NCBI GenBank assembly: GCA_012295275.1
Contig: CM022670.1
Coordinates: forward strand, 23,216,755-23,280,754
Direction: 5' to 3'
DNA: 64,000 nt
From: Chrysomallon squamiferum
Taxonomy: Eukaryota > Mollusca > Gastropoda > Neomphalida > Peltospiridae
The translations under genes and the position numbers were made by a program. Numbering within the stretch: the stretch's first letter is position 1; each line of letters begins with the position of its first letter. Below, in pieces: positions 37,408 through 50,580 of this stretch. The notes under the pieces were generated by a model. The model was not told the origin of the DNA and searched no databases. It worked only from the letters and a program-made list of their open reading frames with translations.

Positions 37408-38942
37408 GGAATGTGCTACCGCTACATCATCTACTAATACTGCTACCGCTGCATCTTCTACTAATACTGCTACCGCTGCATCTGTTACTAATACCGTTAC
37501 CGCTACATCGTCTATAATACTGCTCCCGCTATATCTTCTACTAATACTGTCACTATTGCTATAATTTCTACTAATACTGCAACCGCTACAGTTTCTACTA
37601 ATACCGCTACCGCTACATCTTCTACTAATACTGCTACTGCTACATCTTCTACTAATACCGCTACCGCTACATCTTCTACTAATACTGCTACTGCTACATC
37701 TTCTACTAATACCGCTACCGCTGCATCTTCTACTAATACTGCTACTGCTACATCTTCTACTAATACTGTTACGCTCCATCTTCTACTAATACTGCTACTG
37801 CTACATCTTCTACTAATACCGCTACCGCTACATCTTCTACTAATACTGCTACTGCTACATCTTCTACTAATACTGCTACCGCTACATCTTCTACTAATAC
37901 TGTTACCGCTACATCTTCTACTAATACTGCTACTGCTACATCTTCTACTAATACCGCTACCGCTACATCTTCTACTAATACTGCTACTGCTACATCTTCT
38001 ACTAATACCGCTACCGCTACATCTTCTACTAATACTGCTACCTCTACATCTTCTACTAATACTGCTACCGCTACATCTTCTACTATACTGCTACCTAAAC
38101 ATTTTCTGTTATACTGCTACCTCTACAACTACTACTAATACTGTCACTATTGCTATAATTTCTACTAATACTGCAACCGCTTCATCTTCTATTATACTGC
38201 TAGTTCTACATCTTCTACTAATACTGTTACTGCTACATCTTCTACTAACTATACAGGTAGTTCTACATCTTCTACTAATACTGCTACCGCTACATCTTCT
38301 ACTAATACTGTTACCGCTACATCTTCTACTAATACAGTTACCGCTACATCTTCTACTAATACTGCTACTGCTACATCTTCTACTAATACTGCTACCTCCA
38401 TCTTCTACTAATACTGTTACCGCTACATCTTCTACTAATACTGCTACCGCTACATCGTTTACTAATACTGCTACCTCTACATCGTCTACTAATACTGCTA
38501 CCGCTACATCTTCTACTAATACTGCTACCGCTACATCTTCTACTAATACCGCTACCGCTACATCTTCTACTATACTGCTACCTCTACATCTTCTACTATA
38601 CTTCTACCTCTACATCTTCTACTAATACTGTTACCGCTACATCTTCTACTAATACTGCTACCTCTACATCTTCTACTAATACTGCTACTGCTACATCTTC
38701 TACTAATACCGCTACCGCTCTATCTTCTACTAATACTGCTACCGCAACATCTTCTACTAATACTGCTACCTCTACATCGTCTACTAATACTGTTACCGCT
38801 TGATCTTCTAAAAAAATTCTGCTACCTCTACATCTTCTACTAATACTGCTACCGCTACATCTTCTACTAATACTGCTACCTAAACATTTTCTGTTAATAC
38901 AGTTACCTCTAGATATTCTACTAATACTGTTTGCAACATATT
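37408..38942. repeat. 27-bp minisatellite, block 2, with 54-bp higher-order units
   Basis: The same 27-bp unit as block 1 in a more homogeneous array. Between about 37600 and 38060 units alternate between an ACCGCTACCGCTACATC form and an ACTGCTACTGCTACATC form, i.e. a 54-bp higher-order repeat. Because 27 is a multiple of three, the units stay open in several frames: + strand Thr-Asn-Thr-Ala-Thr-Ala-Thr-Ser-Ser repeats, - strand Ser/Arg/Cys repeats (140 codons at 37357-37779). Frame-shifting indels break every frame, so this is not accepted as a coding gene. Confidence 0.93.
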
Positions 38943-39103
38943 GCTGTAACTTCTGCTATTTACTGTCACTGCTGCTGTGGTAGCAACTGATAATAGTAAT
39001 ATAATAAAATCAATTTTTCTCTTTCTTTTTTTTCCCCCTAAACTTATTTTAATCACATATACGTTGTGTTAAGAGTAATAAATAACCAAAACTGGAAATT
39101 GCT
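38943..39103. repeat. Duplicated unique flank, copy 2
   Basis: 161-base near-copy of 37248-37407, placed at the right end of block 2 exactly as copy 1 is placed at the right end of block 1. Confidence 0.93.
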
Positions 39104-40436
39104 TTTTCATTTGTTGCTCACAAAACAACAAATAGTTCGTCTCAACAGTCTACCAAACAGTACGAAGACTTAATTAGTTAAAAGGGATCACAGAGTTCGT
39201 GGCTTTTCAGTCTAAAAAACATCAACTACATCAACATGAATAAGATAATCATCTTCAAGGAAGAATCGTTATTATTTTATAGATTTTTCTTATAGTGTAG
39301 GTAGGGCAAGTAAATTTAATGATTGCTGGGAACATTCAAGTATAGGAAGAAACAAGAGCGTATTTGAAACGCTTATTGAATATACAGCATAACAAGAATA
39401 CACCAAATAGCATCCAGTATTTGTATTAAAAATAACAATGAAAAATGTATTTAGTATTTATAAAGCTGTCACTTTTTTTCATTAAAATTATTTTTAAAAA
39501 GCCCATTTATTTATTAAAAATATATATAAAAAATAAATGAAAATAAATTATTGATGAAAAATAAAAAACAAAATTAATTTTAAAAATTTATATAAAATAT
39601 AAAGAAGCTGTTTACTGAATATAAAAAATAAACAGAAAATAAAACTAATTAAGCCAAGTCATAGTGTGTTGAGAAAATTAAAAAATAAATTATTGATGGT
39701 AATGTGTTATTTACTGTTTCTAAGTCTTCTGTCTGTGCTTTTTAAAAAGAAAGAAAAAATATTAAATTGAAAAAATATTTATGAAAAAATCGAAGGAAAA
39801 AGACGAAAATATTTTTAGAATGCGCAAAAGTCCAGTAATCAATATTTCTTTTTCTTCTTCTTTTTAATAAGAAAAAAAAAATTATAATAAAAAAGATGAA
39901 GAATATTTTTTTAATTATCGTTATTAAACATCTACAGCTGAATGTTAAGCAAATATTTAATAATTGTTTATTTTATATCTAATTTTAAATAAAACATTTA
40001 AATTTTATGTGTATATTCTCCATCATTATCATTGTTATAGAAGATCTCATAAAAAAAATTATAGAAAAATTGTCTCATTTAATTTGATAATATAAAATGT
40101 TTTTTATTACTTCTGAGCAAAATATACAAATGTAATTTAGTTAATTTTACTAGCTAGAAACTTGAATTCTGTTTCAGAATCAGGACAAAAACTGGAAACT
40201 AAACAGTAGAGGAATTATATCAGTGTTTTATTGGCATCTGTCTCTTTTATTACTCTGCACAGAGACTAAAGTTATTAGTCTAATTCACGTAATAATACTA
40301 CAAGGAATTTCATAACCTGAAATGTTTTAGAAACAGAGATATTCTGAATATGTGTTTAAACATTATGTAATAGTAAATAAGTTAAGAAAACGCTATAGAA
40401 CGATTCTAACAAGAATTTAGCTTTCAATCTAGTTAC
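39104..40436. other. Very AT-rich intergenic DNA, no gene seen
   Basis: Long stretches of AAAT/ATTT-like sequence (39470-39900). No gene recognised. Confidence 0.55.
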
Positions 40437-40469
<33 letters not shown>

Positions 40470-40570
40470 TTAATAATAATGTTGATGATGATGACAATGA
40501 TGATGATAATAATAATAAAAAAGCAACGATGATGATAATAGTAATAATATTAATAATAATAAATAACAAC
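40437..40570. repeat. (AAT)n / GAT triplet region
   Basis: About nine clean AAT units, then mixed AAT/GAT/AAC triplets. Confidence 0.85.
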
Positions 40571-40619
40571 AACAACGATATGAAAATTGTAACTAAAAAC
40601 AACAATCTGAAGAAAAAAA

Positions 40620-41437
40620 CTGACAATCTAAAATATTTTCAAATAAATCTTAAAAGACCCACAAACCCATTTTAAAAACATTTCACCTATATCTCGTCTG
40701 GCAGTGTATCAAATATAATTTTAAAGATTTCTCATCCTGATACGGTCAAATGTTTAAATAAATGTTGATAACGGTTTTGATTAATTCCCCGTTTTATCAC
40801 GTTAAATTAAAAAATATTTACATTTAGCCCTCCAATAGTTACAGTTACAACAAACACTTCTGCTGTTATGTGATATCATTAACCGTACATCGCGTACTTC
40901 AAGATAACCGTTAAGGTTAACAGTTTCTCAAACTTTGACAAATTGCAGCAGACGCCAGAGCGATTATAATTTATTTTTAAATAATTATCAAATTAAAATG
41001 TTTATTTGTTAATAAATTCCTGAATTATATCAGGTTCACTGCTCTTGTGAAAGATATCTGCCGAGGTTACAAGAATCAGGTTTGAGAACTGCACTGCATA
41101 CAACTAGAATCTAGTATGTTTTGACAACTGATGTTTTTTTGTTGCTTTTTTTTGCTGTAACTAAATGATAAAAATTATTTTTTATTCTTGGATCCGTTCC
41201 CACGTTTCAGTTATGATTAATTATTTCATATACTTTTATTTATTTTAGATATTTTTTAATTTAAAAAAAGAATGTTATTTATGTTTCTTTATTTCAGCAA
41301 AAATATGAGGGAAGAAAAACAAAAAATGCATTAAAGTCATTGCTTGCTGTTTGATATTCTCAATAAATAATAAGTAAAACAAGAAAAAAAATATACATGA
41401 TAACCTCAGTTCTCACAAGAATGAAAGATAAAACATG

Positions 41438-41468
<31 letters not shown>

Positions 41469-42350
41469 CAAACATTCTTGATACCATTAAAAAAATAATA
41501 ATAATAATTAAAAACAGAAGTAAAGAATAAATAAGTTAGGCGTTCTTGGTTGTTTAAATCTCAGTCCATTGTCTTCAGTAGATGTTTATAAACTGTTACT
41601 GTAATTACAAAATAATAACATGTACAACCCGGGACATGCAGGCACTTGGAAAAAAACATCCCTATATATTCACTAATTATTTATAATTTTATTATTCTGG
41701 TATCAAATATCGGAACACGATTTTATGCATGGCTTTATGATAATAATGTCTTAGCCTTTCATTTTAAGATCCATATTACCATTCAAATAATTTTTTTTAT
41801 TACATTTGTATTAAGAAATTACGTATTTCATAATAATAAACGACTCTTCTGACTTACGCAAATACACTTTAAATTCGATAAATGTGTTATTTTGTCAGCA
41901 TCTAATCTACAAAATTATTTAACTTCTAAAGCAAAGAGCGGAGAGAAAAACTATAAATCAAATAAAAGTTTACTCGTTCATTGACTTATGACAAACTTCT
42001 TTAAATTCGGCAAATAAGGCGTCAACCTGATTTTTGGCTGCCTAAATATTGCCCTTTCAGATATTAAATCAAAGCGGAAAAAAAATTCTGAAATTTCTTA
42101 AGAAGTTTGGTATACTTGATGTTTCGATCTTGATCTTCGTAGAAGCAATTTGTTCTCAACTTTTTATTAAGATTTATTACTTTATCGTTGATAAAATAAA
42201 CAGATCGTAATAATTATTTGATGCCAGAGATCTTTTCTAGCTTATCAGATCAACCATGTTTTAATTTTTATCGCTGCTTTTATACTCTTATTAAGTGTAT
42301 TAGCGTTAAATATTTCTTTTTACACTATAAAATCATACTGGCTGGAGGGG
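40620..42350. other. AT-rich intergenic DNA, no gene seen
   Basis: Unique AT-rich sequence with a 29-base poly-A at 41440-41468. A 68-codon hydrophobic frame at 41646-41852 is Ile/Phe/Asn-rich and has no recognisable motif. Confidence 0.5.
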
Positions 42351-42485
42351 GGGGACGTGGTTTATTCAAATGACCAAAATACGAAGACGCTAAAGAAAAA
42401 GAGCCAGAGAAATGAATTATTAAGAATCTTTATAAAAATGCTGAAGAAATCTACTATATTTCAAGGTCTAGTTTTAAAATTTATG

Positions 42486-42487
42486 AT

Positions 42488-42520
<33 letters not shown>

Positions 42521-42566
42521 AATAATAATAATAATAATAAAAAAAAGAAGAAGAAGAAGAAGAAGA
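42486..42566. repeat. (CAA)n(TAA)n(GAA)n compound triplet array
   Basis: Consecutive CAA, TAA and GAA blocks; adjacent GAT/AAT triplets continue at 42620-42760. Confidence 0.88.
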
Positions 42567-43249
42567 TAACAAATACATGTATCATTATTAAAATGAGGAC
42601 AATAACAAGAACAGAACAATGATGGAGATAACAATAACAATAATAATATTAATTAAAAATAATGATGATTATGATGACGATGAAGATTATAATAACAACA
42701 GCATCAACTGTGACAGTATTAATGATAATAATGATGATGATGATGATGATGATGATATCTATTTCCCATCATCATTGTAATCATGGTAATTGTGTTGAAC
42801 ATAATGAGAATGATAATCATATAAACAACTTAGAATTTCAAACAGAGGAAATGAAAAAAGAAAGATACTACGTCAGTTTAAATTAATGATCTTGAACGAA
42901 CATTTCACATAAAAACATTAAAGAAAACATTACATTTTCATGATTCGTTCTTTCTATTCTTATCACAGATGGATGTCAGTGAAGCAGTTCTTATAATATT
43001 CCATAAAATGACTTTATAAGAAAACAAAAAAATATAAAAACAGACAAAATACATTCTAATAGTTAACGTTTTCAAATATGCCCGACCTTTGATTTATTAC
43101 ATCTCTCTCAAATCGACTGATGAAAGAAAAACCGTAAATAATGCAGAGATATCACAATATTGAGCTATTGAGTTTCATTTTGTGGGGGAAAAGCGTCATT
43201 CGACAAACAAAAAAATACAAAAATAAAAATAAAAATAAAAATAAAAATA

Positions 43250-43540
43250 ACGACCCAGAACGGAAAGAAGAAGCAGACGCGATATGATGTAACTGAATGA
43301 GCTGGATTTCGTTTCATGCATCAATCGACTGAAAACGAAGGATCATTATCTGCTATGAATTTCTGTAAAAGTCATCAGTGACGTGAAATTACTGTGTTAA
43401 CCAGATGATAGAGAGAGAAGAAAGCCGAGTACGCTGATAATACAGCGATAACAGGTGATGTAACTGATAGTTACCGTTACGGAGAACGCCGTTCTTGTGA
43501 GCTTTGTATGGACGATAATTCACGCACTGATGATAACGAA
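43250..43540. other. Unique, GC-balanced island
   Basis: CpG-containing unique sequence (GTTACGGAGAACGCCGTTC near 43477, itself partly palindromic) with no coding signal. Candidate regulatory DNA by composition. Confidence 0.3.
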
Positions 43541-43620
43541 TATAACTGAAAATTAATAAATATTTGCACGTCAGGACCGGATAATAATACTCTTAGGATT
43601 TGGCTAATAAAAAAAGACAG

Positions 43621-43623
<3 letters not shown>

Positions 43624-43702
<79 letters not shown>
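43624..43702. repeat. (GA)n microsatellite
   Basis: About 39 GA units followed by a short GT run. Confidence 0.95.
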
Positions 43703-43704
<2 letters not shown>

Positions 43705-43986
43705 GTGTGTAATCTATGCTGACTGAAGTAATTTTGTTTTCTGTTTATATTCACAATAAAATGACGTTGTTATGGTTGCAACACTAATAGTCGTAGAGTT
43801 AGTAGATTATGGTGCTGGTATAATAATAATAATAAAACTGGCAGGTACGACTAATAACTGGTACAGTTCTGTAATTGTTTTGTTTTTTACTGTTGCTTCT
43901 AGAATTATTTACGAGAAGATGGCACAATATTATACTGATCATTGCAGCACTTTTATATTACTTGCTTTTAAAAGTTAATTAGATTA

Positions 43987-44185
43987 ATAAAATAATAATA
44001 ATAATAATAATAATAATTAATAATAATATTATTAATAATAATAATAATAAGACGAAGGAGAAGAAACAGAACAAAACATTAAATAAAAAGATTAAAAAAA
44101 ACAAATAACCGTTAAAGTAAAAACCGTTAAAAATTAATAATAATAATACAAATAATAAACAAACAAACAAACAAACAAACAAACA
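43987..44185. repeat. (AAT)n and (AAAC)n region
   Basis: AAT arrays at 43987-44050 and around 44135-44150, then seven AAAC units at about 44156-44185. Confidence 0.88.
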
Positions 44186-44319
44186 GATAAATAACTATAT
44201 AAATAAATCAAGTTAATTCGATTTACACGTTACGTATATAAACTGAACCCTCCTCACATTTGTTATGTGTTTTACCATAATTATAAATTTTGCTGTATTT
44301 TTGAGGATCCTCTCGATTT

Positions 44320-44740
44320 TAATAATTTCCATTAAATTCTCCATTTACACTTGCGAAGAATCTACAACTCTGACATTTGCAAAATGCATTAAAGCTGCTG
44401 AAAGACGATGATGTAACATTATGAATATTGCGTTTGCACATGCAACGTTGTCGGGTTTTTAAGTGCACATCGGAAACACGGCATAACACGGTTAGCGCTG
44501 ACGTTTTCGAATCGTTCGCGTCAAATGCACGTGCATGCGGTAAAAAGACAAAGGCAGTTCGATTGCAGCTCACGAATTTCCAATCTGCAAATCAGAACTT
44601 AGTTCATTTTCACGCAATAAAAGTGGGCTAATGTAATTCCGCAAAGCTGATTATGTCTTTCCAAAAAGGAATGCTTTCAAGACTGCGATCTCAACTGGCA
44701 TTTTTATGACTCGGGACGACCGAAATAAAATTATTAAAGA
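44320..44740. other. Unique, GC-balanced island
   Basis: CpG-rich for this window (GCTGACGTTTTCGAATCGTTCGC near 44496; CACGTGCATGCG near 44528). Overlapping frames of 67 and 84 codons on opposite strands have no recognisable protein features. Confidence 0.33.
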
Positions 44741-45150
44741 ACCGAAGTTCATAAAAATCTTTACAAGCGCTTAAATGTATTGCCTGGTAACAACCTTTAT
44801 TGGCACCCACTAAATACCTATTTAAATATTGAAAATCAAGATGACATTTCGCCACATTAATTTTCCAAGATTAAAAAAAAAAAAAAAAAAAAAATAAAAG
44901 TTTCAAAAATTTCTTCCTATTTCATTAGCAGTGATGTTATTATTATTATTATTATTTTTTTTTTTACAGTAATCCAGTAAAAATTGACAGATATGAATAT
45001 TTTTGGAGTAAACTATACATCATCCTAAATCATCTGTGTAAATCATCTGTGTGGAATATTAAATGTATTCATTTACAGTGTTATTTAAGATCATATTTCA
45101 AAATAATTATATTCACCAAGGTATTTAAAATTATGTACATCTTTGAAATA
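44741..45150. other. AT-rich sequence, no gene seen
   Basis: Contains a poly-A tract near 44873-44894 and ATT/poly-T near 44937-44966. Confidence 0.5.
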
Positions 45151-45155
45151 AATTT

Positions 45156-45229
45156 TATTATTATTATTATTATTATTGTTGTTGTTGTTGTTGTTGTTGT
45201 TGCTGCTGCTGCTGTTGCTGTTGATGATG
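45156..45229. repeat. (ATT)n(GTT)n(GCT)n triplet array
   Basis: A gradient from ATT to GTT to GCT triplets, as expected if one triplet array drifted by point mutation and re-expanded. A 30-base poly-T follows at 45341-45370. Confidence 0.9.
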
Positions 45230-45336
45230 TTTTCTGTTGTGGTTGGCAGAGGTATTCTATTATCCTCTTTCCTCACTTTTCTTCTTCTCCTTTTTAAAAA
45301 AAAAAAAATGTTTTGCTGATATTATTGTTTTTGCGT

Positions 45337-45370
<34 letters not shown>

Positions 45371-45559
45371 GAGTTCTATTTTTGAACAGACCTACATCTG
45401 TAAAACACGGAATTTCTTAAAACTGGGAGCATCTTTAGAATTCAAAACAGCTTCTTCTTCTCTGGAAGCATTCCCGGTGTCAAATACTTGTGTTCTGTGA
45501 CTGACAGATCAATCAGCATGAAATTAAAATAATAATACAAAAAAAAAAAAAAAAAAATC

Positions 45560-46110
45560 TTCTGACTTCAGATTACAGTTAACATATGGCATCGTGACAC
45601 GTGGCAAGACAGAGCAGTCTGCTTTTTGCCTACGGAAACTGATTTTGTTTCTAAATCTGCCGATGGTGCAAAGATGATCACGAAAGTGTGGAATTGGCAC
45701 GTGTATCTTCGCTTGACCACGTCCATCAAGCGAGCTCTCCGGCATCAGCACCTTCAAATAGCAATGCGTGCTCGCGACACACGAAGCTACCTCTGGGAAT
45801 CAGTGCTGTCAAAACATGGACTTCTAGATCCCAGTACACGCCTTGCTAGTCCGATGAGCAGCGGATAAAGCGTCAAGTGTACGAGATAAAGCATCATCTG
45901 CGCGCTGGAAACAAGGGGCGGCTCGGCCACACTGTCCGGGGTTAATTCTCCGGCCATCTTGACGCGCGACAGATGTTTGATTGATGAATCCCGCTAGGAT
46001 TTATGCCATTTTGTTCTGCTTTGCATGACGCCGGCGCTCAGAAATTCCCTTTTACTGAACTGACCGTTGGTTAGCCAAGGGCGTGGATGAAGTTATTATC
46101 CGTGTGTAGT
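45560..46110. other. Strong candidate regulatory island (YY1-like and Pbx/Hox-like words)
   Basis: About 550 bases without simple repeats and among the most CpG-rich DNA here (GGGGCGGCTCGGCC near 45915, GACGCGCGAC at 45961-45970). It holds CCATCTT at 45954-45960 (YY1-like on the complement) and TGATTGAT at 45978-45985, a Pbx/Hox composite-type word. An 80-codon + frame (45626-45868) resembles no family I know. Function is inferred from composition and motifs only. Confidence 0.4.
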
Positions 46111-46779
46111 TCTGTTACTGAACTTTTAACTAGGCTTTTGTATGATAATCAGAAAACAAATTAAGAAAGATTAAAGGAAGAGTATTGATACTTTACATAT
46201 ACAATAATTATGAATAAACATGGCGACAAGCAAAAACAAAACAAAACAAAATAACAAAAAACAATAGATAGATCTATTATCATGTACACTTAAATATATA
46301 CCTACCTCGACAATAAAAACGACAAAGCTTACATATACTCCATCGATCTCTATATACATACGTAAGTATACCGTAAACAACATTCTCTACAGTTTTATAC
46401 TGTTTTTTTTTTGTTTTTTTAACAACGGTTGAGCTAGCGCTGAAAACAACTAAAATATTATTTTATAAACAAAAATAGTAGAATCTGACAGAGAAAACAA
46501 AGACTTGGTTTACTGAAGGGTCGTCACTGATGTCTGTTTCCAACGACATGGGATCAAACACAACGATTCTGCCTTAGTAATAATGATTTTTCCACTGAGT
46601 CAGCGAAGTCGTTGAAAACTAAAATGACAGTGACAACAGTTTGCAAGCCCATAATAAATCGTTTCACTTGCTTGAAAGTTTTCACACATTTCTTCAGTTG
46701 CAATAAAACAAAATCTTCTGTTAAACCGACTCCTTCCACGGTATTCATCTTTTCGTTGCCTTGTTTTTACTTGTTTAAT

Positions 46780-47160
46780 CTTTAAAGCAAGGCGCACAGG
46801 CTCAAAGAGGCGTCTGTCTGCACAACGAATAAACGAGGCATAAAGCTGCTCTCGCTGGTTTCCCTTATCGTGTGTGTATTGCATTGCAGCGATCCATGAA
46901 TGTTTTCCATTGCTTTTGAAGATGAGATTTCAACAAGCAGCATTTCGACAAAATGTCTGGGAAAAAAACTGCAATCGAAAACAAGATTTTGTCAACACCT
47001 CGCCCTCTTGCTCGCTAAAAAGGTGAGAGAAAAAAAAAAAAACCCATCGCATTCTGGCATCGGTAGAGTGGTTTGGAATATCGTTTTGTGCAAATTCTTC
47101 CACCGTAATGAATCTCCCGGTGGTGCATTACATACAGATGGGAAACAATAACGGTTTAAA
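46780..47160. other. Unique, GC-balanced island
   Basis: Mixed-composition sequence with CpGs; overlapping frames on both strands of 64-94 codons lack recognisable domains and cross an A-run at about 47030-47042. No call beyond unique sequence. Confidence 0.27.
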
Positions 47161-47526
47161 AGGTGGGTTTGGATAGAGAATATATCAATCAAAGAAAAGA
47201 TATACAAAACATAGCTTTGTGCCACCTATAGAGAGACCACACCAGCTGAAATCTGGTCAAACTCAGCAACAAGACTGATTATCCACAAGTTGTATTTTTC
47301 TTCAAAGTTTTAGGTCCTCGATTGATCACTGGGTCTGTTTTATTTCTTACCTGGGCATTTACCTCTAAGTAACGCGGCGCTTTGACTTACTGATGGATTG
47401 TTTTCTTCGTTCATTATTTTAACAATTTATCATCCATTCTTCGGCCAGTGGTCTCTCATTTATATATGCATTCGCTCTTCAAATATTCTATTATTTATAA
47501 TAATAATAATATTTATTTTTATATTT

Positions 47527-47527
47527 A

Positions 47528-47603
<76 letters not shown>
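47527..47603. repeat. (ATT)n microsatellite
   Basis: About 25 ATT units. Confidence 0.95.
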
Positions 47604-47882
47604 TGTTATTATAAAATGAATATTAATCAAAGACTAATGATATTTTATGACCGTTAACGGTGACATATCACACAATGTCTGTCTGTACAGGAACAATGCA
47701 GGCATCAATAATCTCTAAAGGTAAGGCGTACTTGCGAGGAAAGTAATAATCCTTTGTTCACGCGACCTCGCCATAAAACATAGACATTATCTTAGACATG
47801 ACTTAAACATCATAATATGATAATGGAAAGTCAGTATCCATGACTACATTTTTAAATTGTTTTATTCTTTATCATCATCATC

Positions 47883-47884
<2 letters not shown>

Positions 47885-47966
<82 letters not shown>

Positions 47967-47967
47967 G
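47885..47967. repeat. (ATT)n(ATC)n compound microsatellite
   Basis: About 15 ATT units followed by about 12 ATC units; Tyr/His and Ile/Met frames are artefacts. Confidence 0.95.
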
Positions 47968-48479
47968 TGATTTTGTAGACTTTGTTCCAGTGAAATGGGT
48001 TTTGATTTGGGAATCGGATTACTTTTCGTAATATTGTATTATTTTGTACAGATACACACATACATACTCACACACATACAAATACACACGCGCGCGCAAC
48101 ACACACATACACATATTTTTCAAAACTGACCACTAATAAGAATGTGAATTTTAAATATTCATTCGTTCTTGTATATCAGAGTGTGTGTGTATGCGTTGTG
48201 TGTGTGTGTATATATATATTGATTGCTTATCCATTATATCCTTGTAACTTAGATAAGTAAACGTATAGCAGTGGACATAAAAAAACATGATATACACGGA
48301 TTTATAAATTGTCTTGAACGGCTGTACTTCACTTTCTCTAAATTAGATTTCTCTCAGACACGAACTCAAACTTCTACAGAAACACATCGGCGCCGTTTGT
48401 TAACATCATTCATAGCTGTATCATTTGCAAACCATTACAACAGTAACGTATTTCGGTTCAAAATCATTTGCGTTTTGTA

Positions 48480-48880
48480 CATTTAAAGCAACGACTCGGT
48501 GCGTAACACAAAACTATAACCGCTGTCTACGCGTTCCAGTTTGATTTATTGCTCCATCTCACACTTACTCTAAATTGGCAATAAGCAATTTACATATCTC
48601 TCTGACATGTGATAAGAAGAACGAGGAAACGATGCCCCTTCTGTTAAGACCATTTTCGCAGAACTTATCTCTAAATTGCTCGTACACACCTAATAGCTTG
48701 TTTCGCTTTAACGTAACAGCGTGGAGCATCGCTGGTCACCGTGACTGCGGTGAAAAGAGTTGCAACATTTCCGCCAATATATTACTACCCCGCGTTTTAG
48801 TTCCGCAAGACTCTTGTGTGTGCGGCAAGGCAAGAATTCGAAACAGATGGTAAAAGAAGTGGAACATCCATCTCTTTGTG
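48480..48880. other. Unique, GC-balanced island
   Basis: CpG-containing unique stretch. A 92-codon + frame (48575-48853) has several Cys and Asn-x-Ser/Thr sites but no signal peptide or domain that I recognise; the alternation with AT-rich flanks is the same as for other islands. Confidence 0.3.
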
Positions 48881-49219
48881 TCGCCCTGCTTGTCAGTGTT
48901 TCATTATTTATACGAGAACACTTTATTTGGAGTTATGTACCTTTTAAGTGATCTTGATGAGCTTCCAGTGTTTCAAACTCTTCTTTAATAAGCAGCGTAT
49001 GATCCAGCAGCTTCTGTTTCATGAAGTTTTTTTTTTTAAAGAACGTTAATCATTTCCTGCCTTTTACGTTTACAGCATTTTCATAAGATTTTATTTTCAC
49101 TGTGTAAATTTTTATTTTTTTATTATTTGGATTTTTAATAGAATTTACTCAGATGAATTTTCATGTACAAAATGTTTTTTTTTTTTGTTTGTTTGTTTTT
49201 AAATTTAATTATCTATCTA

Positions 49220-49680
49220 ATTAACTAGTCATCTAATTATCTAACTAACTGACTGACTGCCTAATACTCTCAGCACTGATTAACCTACTGAATAAGTAAC
49301 TGACTGTCTGAATAATCTAATTTTCTGTCTGACTTAATTTAACTAAATAACACTTTTCTCACTAACACATTATCTGACTGACTGACTGTCTGAATAATCT
49401 AATTTTCTGTCTGACTTAATTTAACTCACTAACACTTTTACTCACTAACACATTATCTGACTGACTGACTGACTATTTATTGGCTATTATGGAATAACTA
49501 ACTTACTAACTAATACTCACCGATTAACTGAATTTAATTACAAACATTTTCACTCACCAACTTATTATCTTACTGTCTGACTACTATTTACTGACTTTGG
49601 TCGAATAACTAATTTACTAACATGCTCACTCACTGATTAATTGAATGACTGATTGAATAACCTATGGAATAACGTTGTTT
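49220..49680. repeat. Degenerate ACTN tetranucleotide region with an 82-bp tandem unit
   Basis: ACTG/ACTA/TAAC words recur throughout. A longer unit beginning GTCTGAATAATCTAATTTTC occurs at 49306 and again at 49388 (period 82), with small differences. This looks like a tetranucleotide array that decayed and then partly re-duplicated. Confidence 0.75.
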
Positions 49681-49689
49681 TTTTATGAC

Positions 49690-50580
49690 ATCCAAATGCA
49701 ATTTCCAGTATACCTAAGTATTATCAAACGAAATGTCTTTTAATCTGGGACTTTAAACGTAGAGATAGTTTAATTAATTACTTTCTCCACGTCTCTTTAT
49801 ACGCATAGAGTACTTATCTGAATCAGTAATGTTGTTTATCTTTGCTTGTTTGTTTAGAAAATAATAAAAAATCGATGATTATTGACGTAAGCATCTGTGA
49901 TAGTAATACAAAGACAATCGGATTGTTCTTTCAATAATAGATTTCTTTTGTTAACGTAATCCAAAAATATGTACACAGGACTGGAATAATTTTAGTAATT
50001 ATTTTTCTCAATTGTTATTTATTCGTTTGGCTTTGAATATTTAAACGATAAATGGAAATAGACAAAATTGCAGAAGATTCAGCAGTAGTAGCAATTATAA
50101 CAACACAATATAACGATAATACTAATGAAAAAATAAAACATAAAAAAATAAATAAAATAAAATAATAATAATAATAATGATGATGATGATGATGATAAAT
50201 TAAATGTAGAAACCTCCACCGTTTGTAAAGATGAGATTCAGAAGATTTATCATTTTATCTCGATTAAAAATGAAATATAATTCAAATAAATATTACTTCT
50301 AAACTTTGTGCAGATAAATCATTGATATCTGTAGGAACGAAAATAAACAGTTAATTATAAATTTATTAATTAATAATTTTTAGGGATTATGATATCACGG
50401 AATTTTTTACAATGGTTGATTATAACCTACAAATGCTTTTAAAACAGTAAAATCAGTTGTTGCCGTTTTAGGAGTTATGGCCTTTTACACTCCTTTTATC
50501 TGGTTCATAGAATACTCAATTCAAACCTTGTATTACGAAAAGTCACATATTTAGCAAAATGCTTTTATCTTAGGCGTTAC
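49690..50580. other. AT-rich intergenic DNA, no gene seen
   Basis: AAT/GAT triplets at about 50158-50200. No exon recognised. Confidence 0.5.

Noticed and set aside
37357-37779. 140-codon - strand Ser/Arg/Cys frame in the minisatellite
   Set aside because: The 27-bp unit keeps all frames open by length alone; neighbouring units carry frame-shifting indels.
45626-45868. 80-codon + frame as a gene
   Set aside because: Balanced composition, but no recognisable domain, and the opposite strand is open as well; better treated as a unique island.
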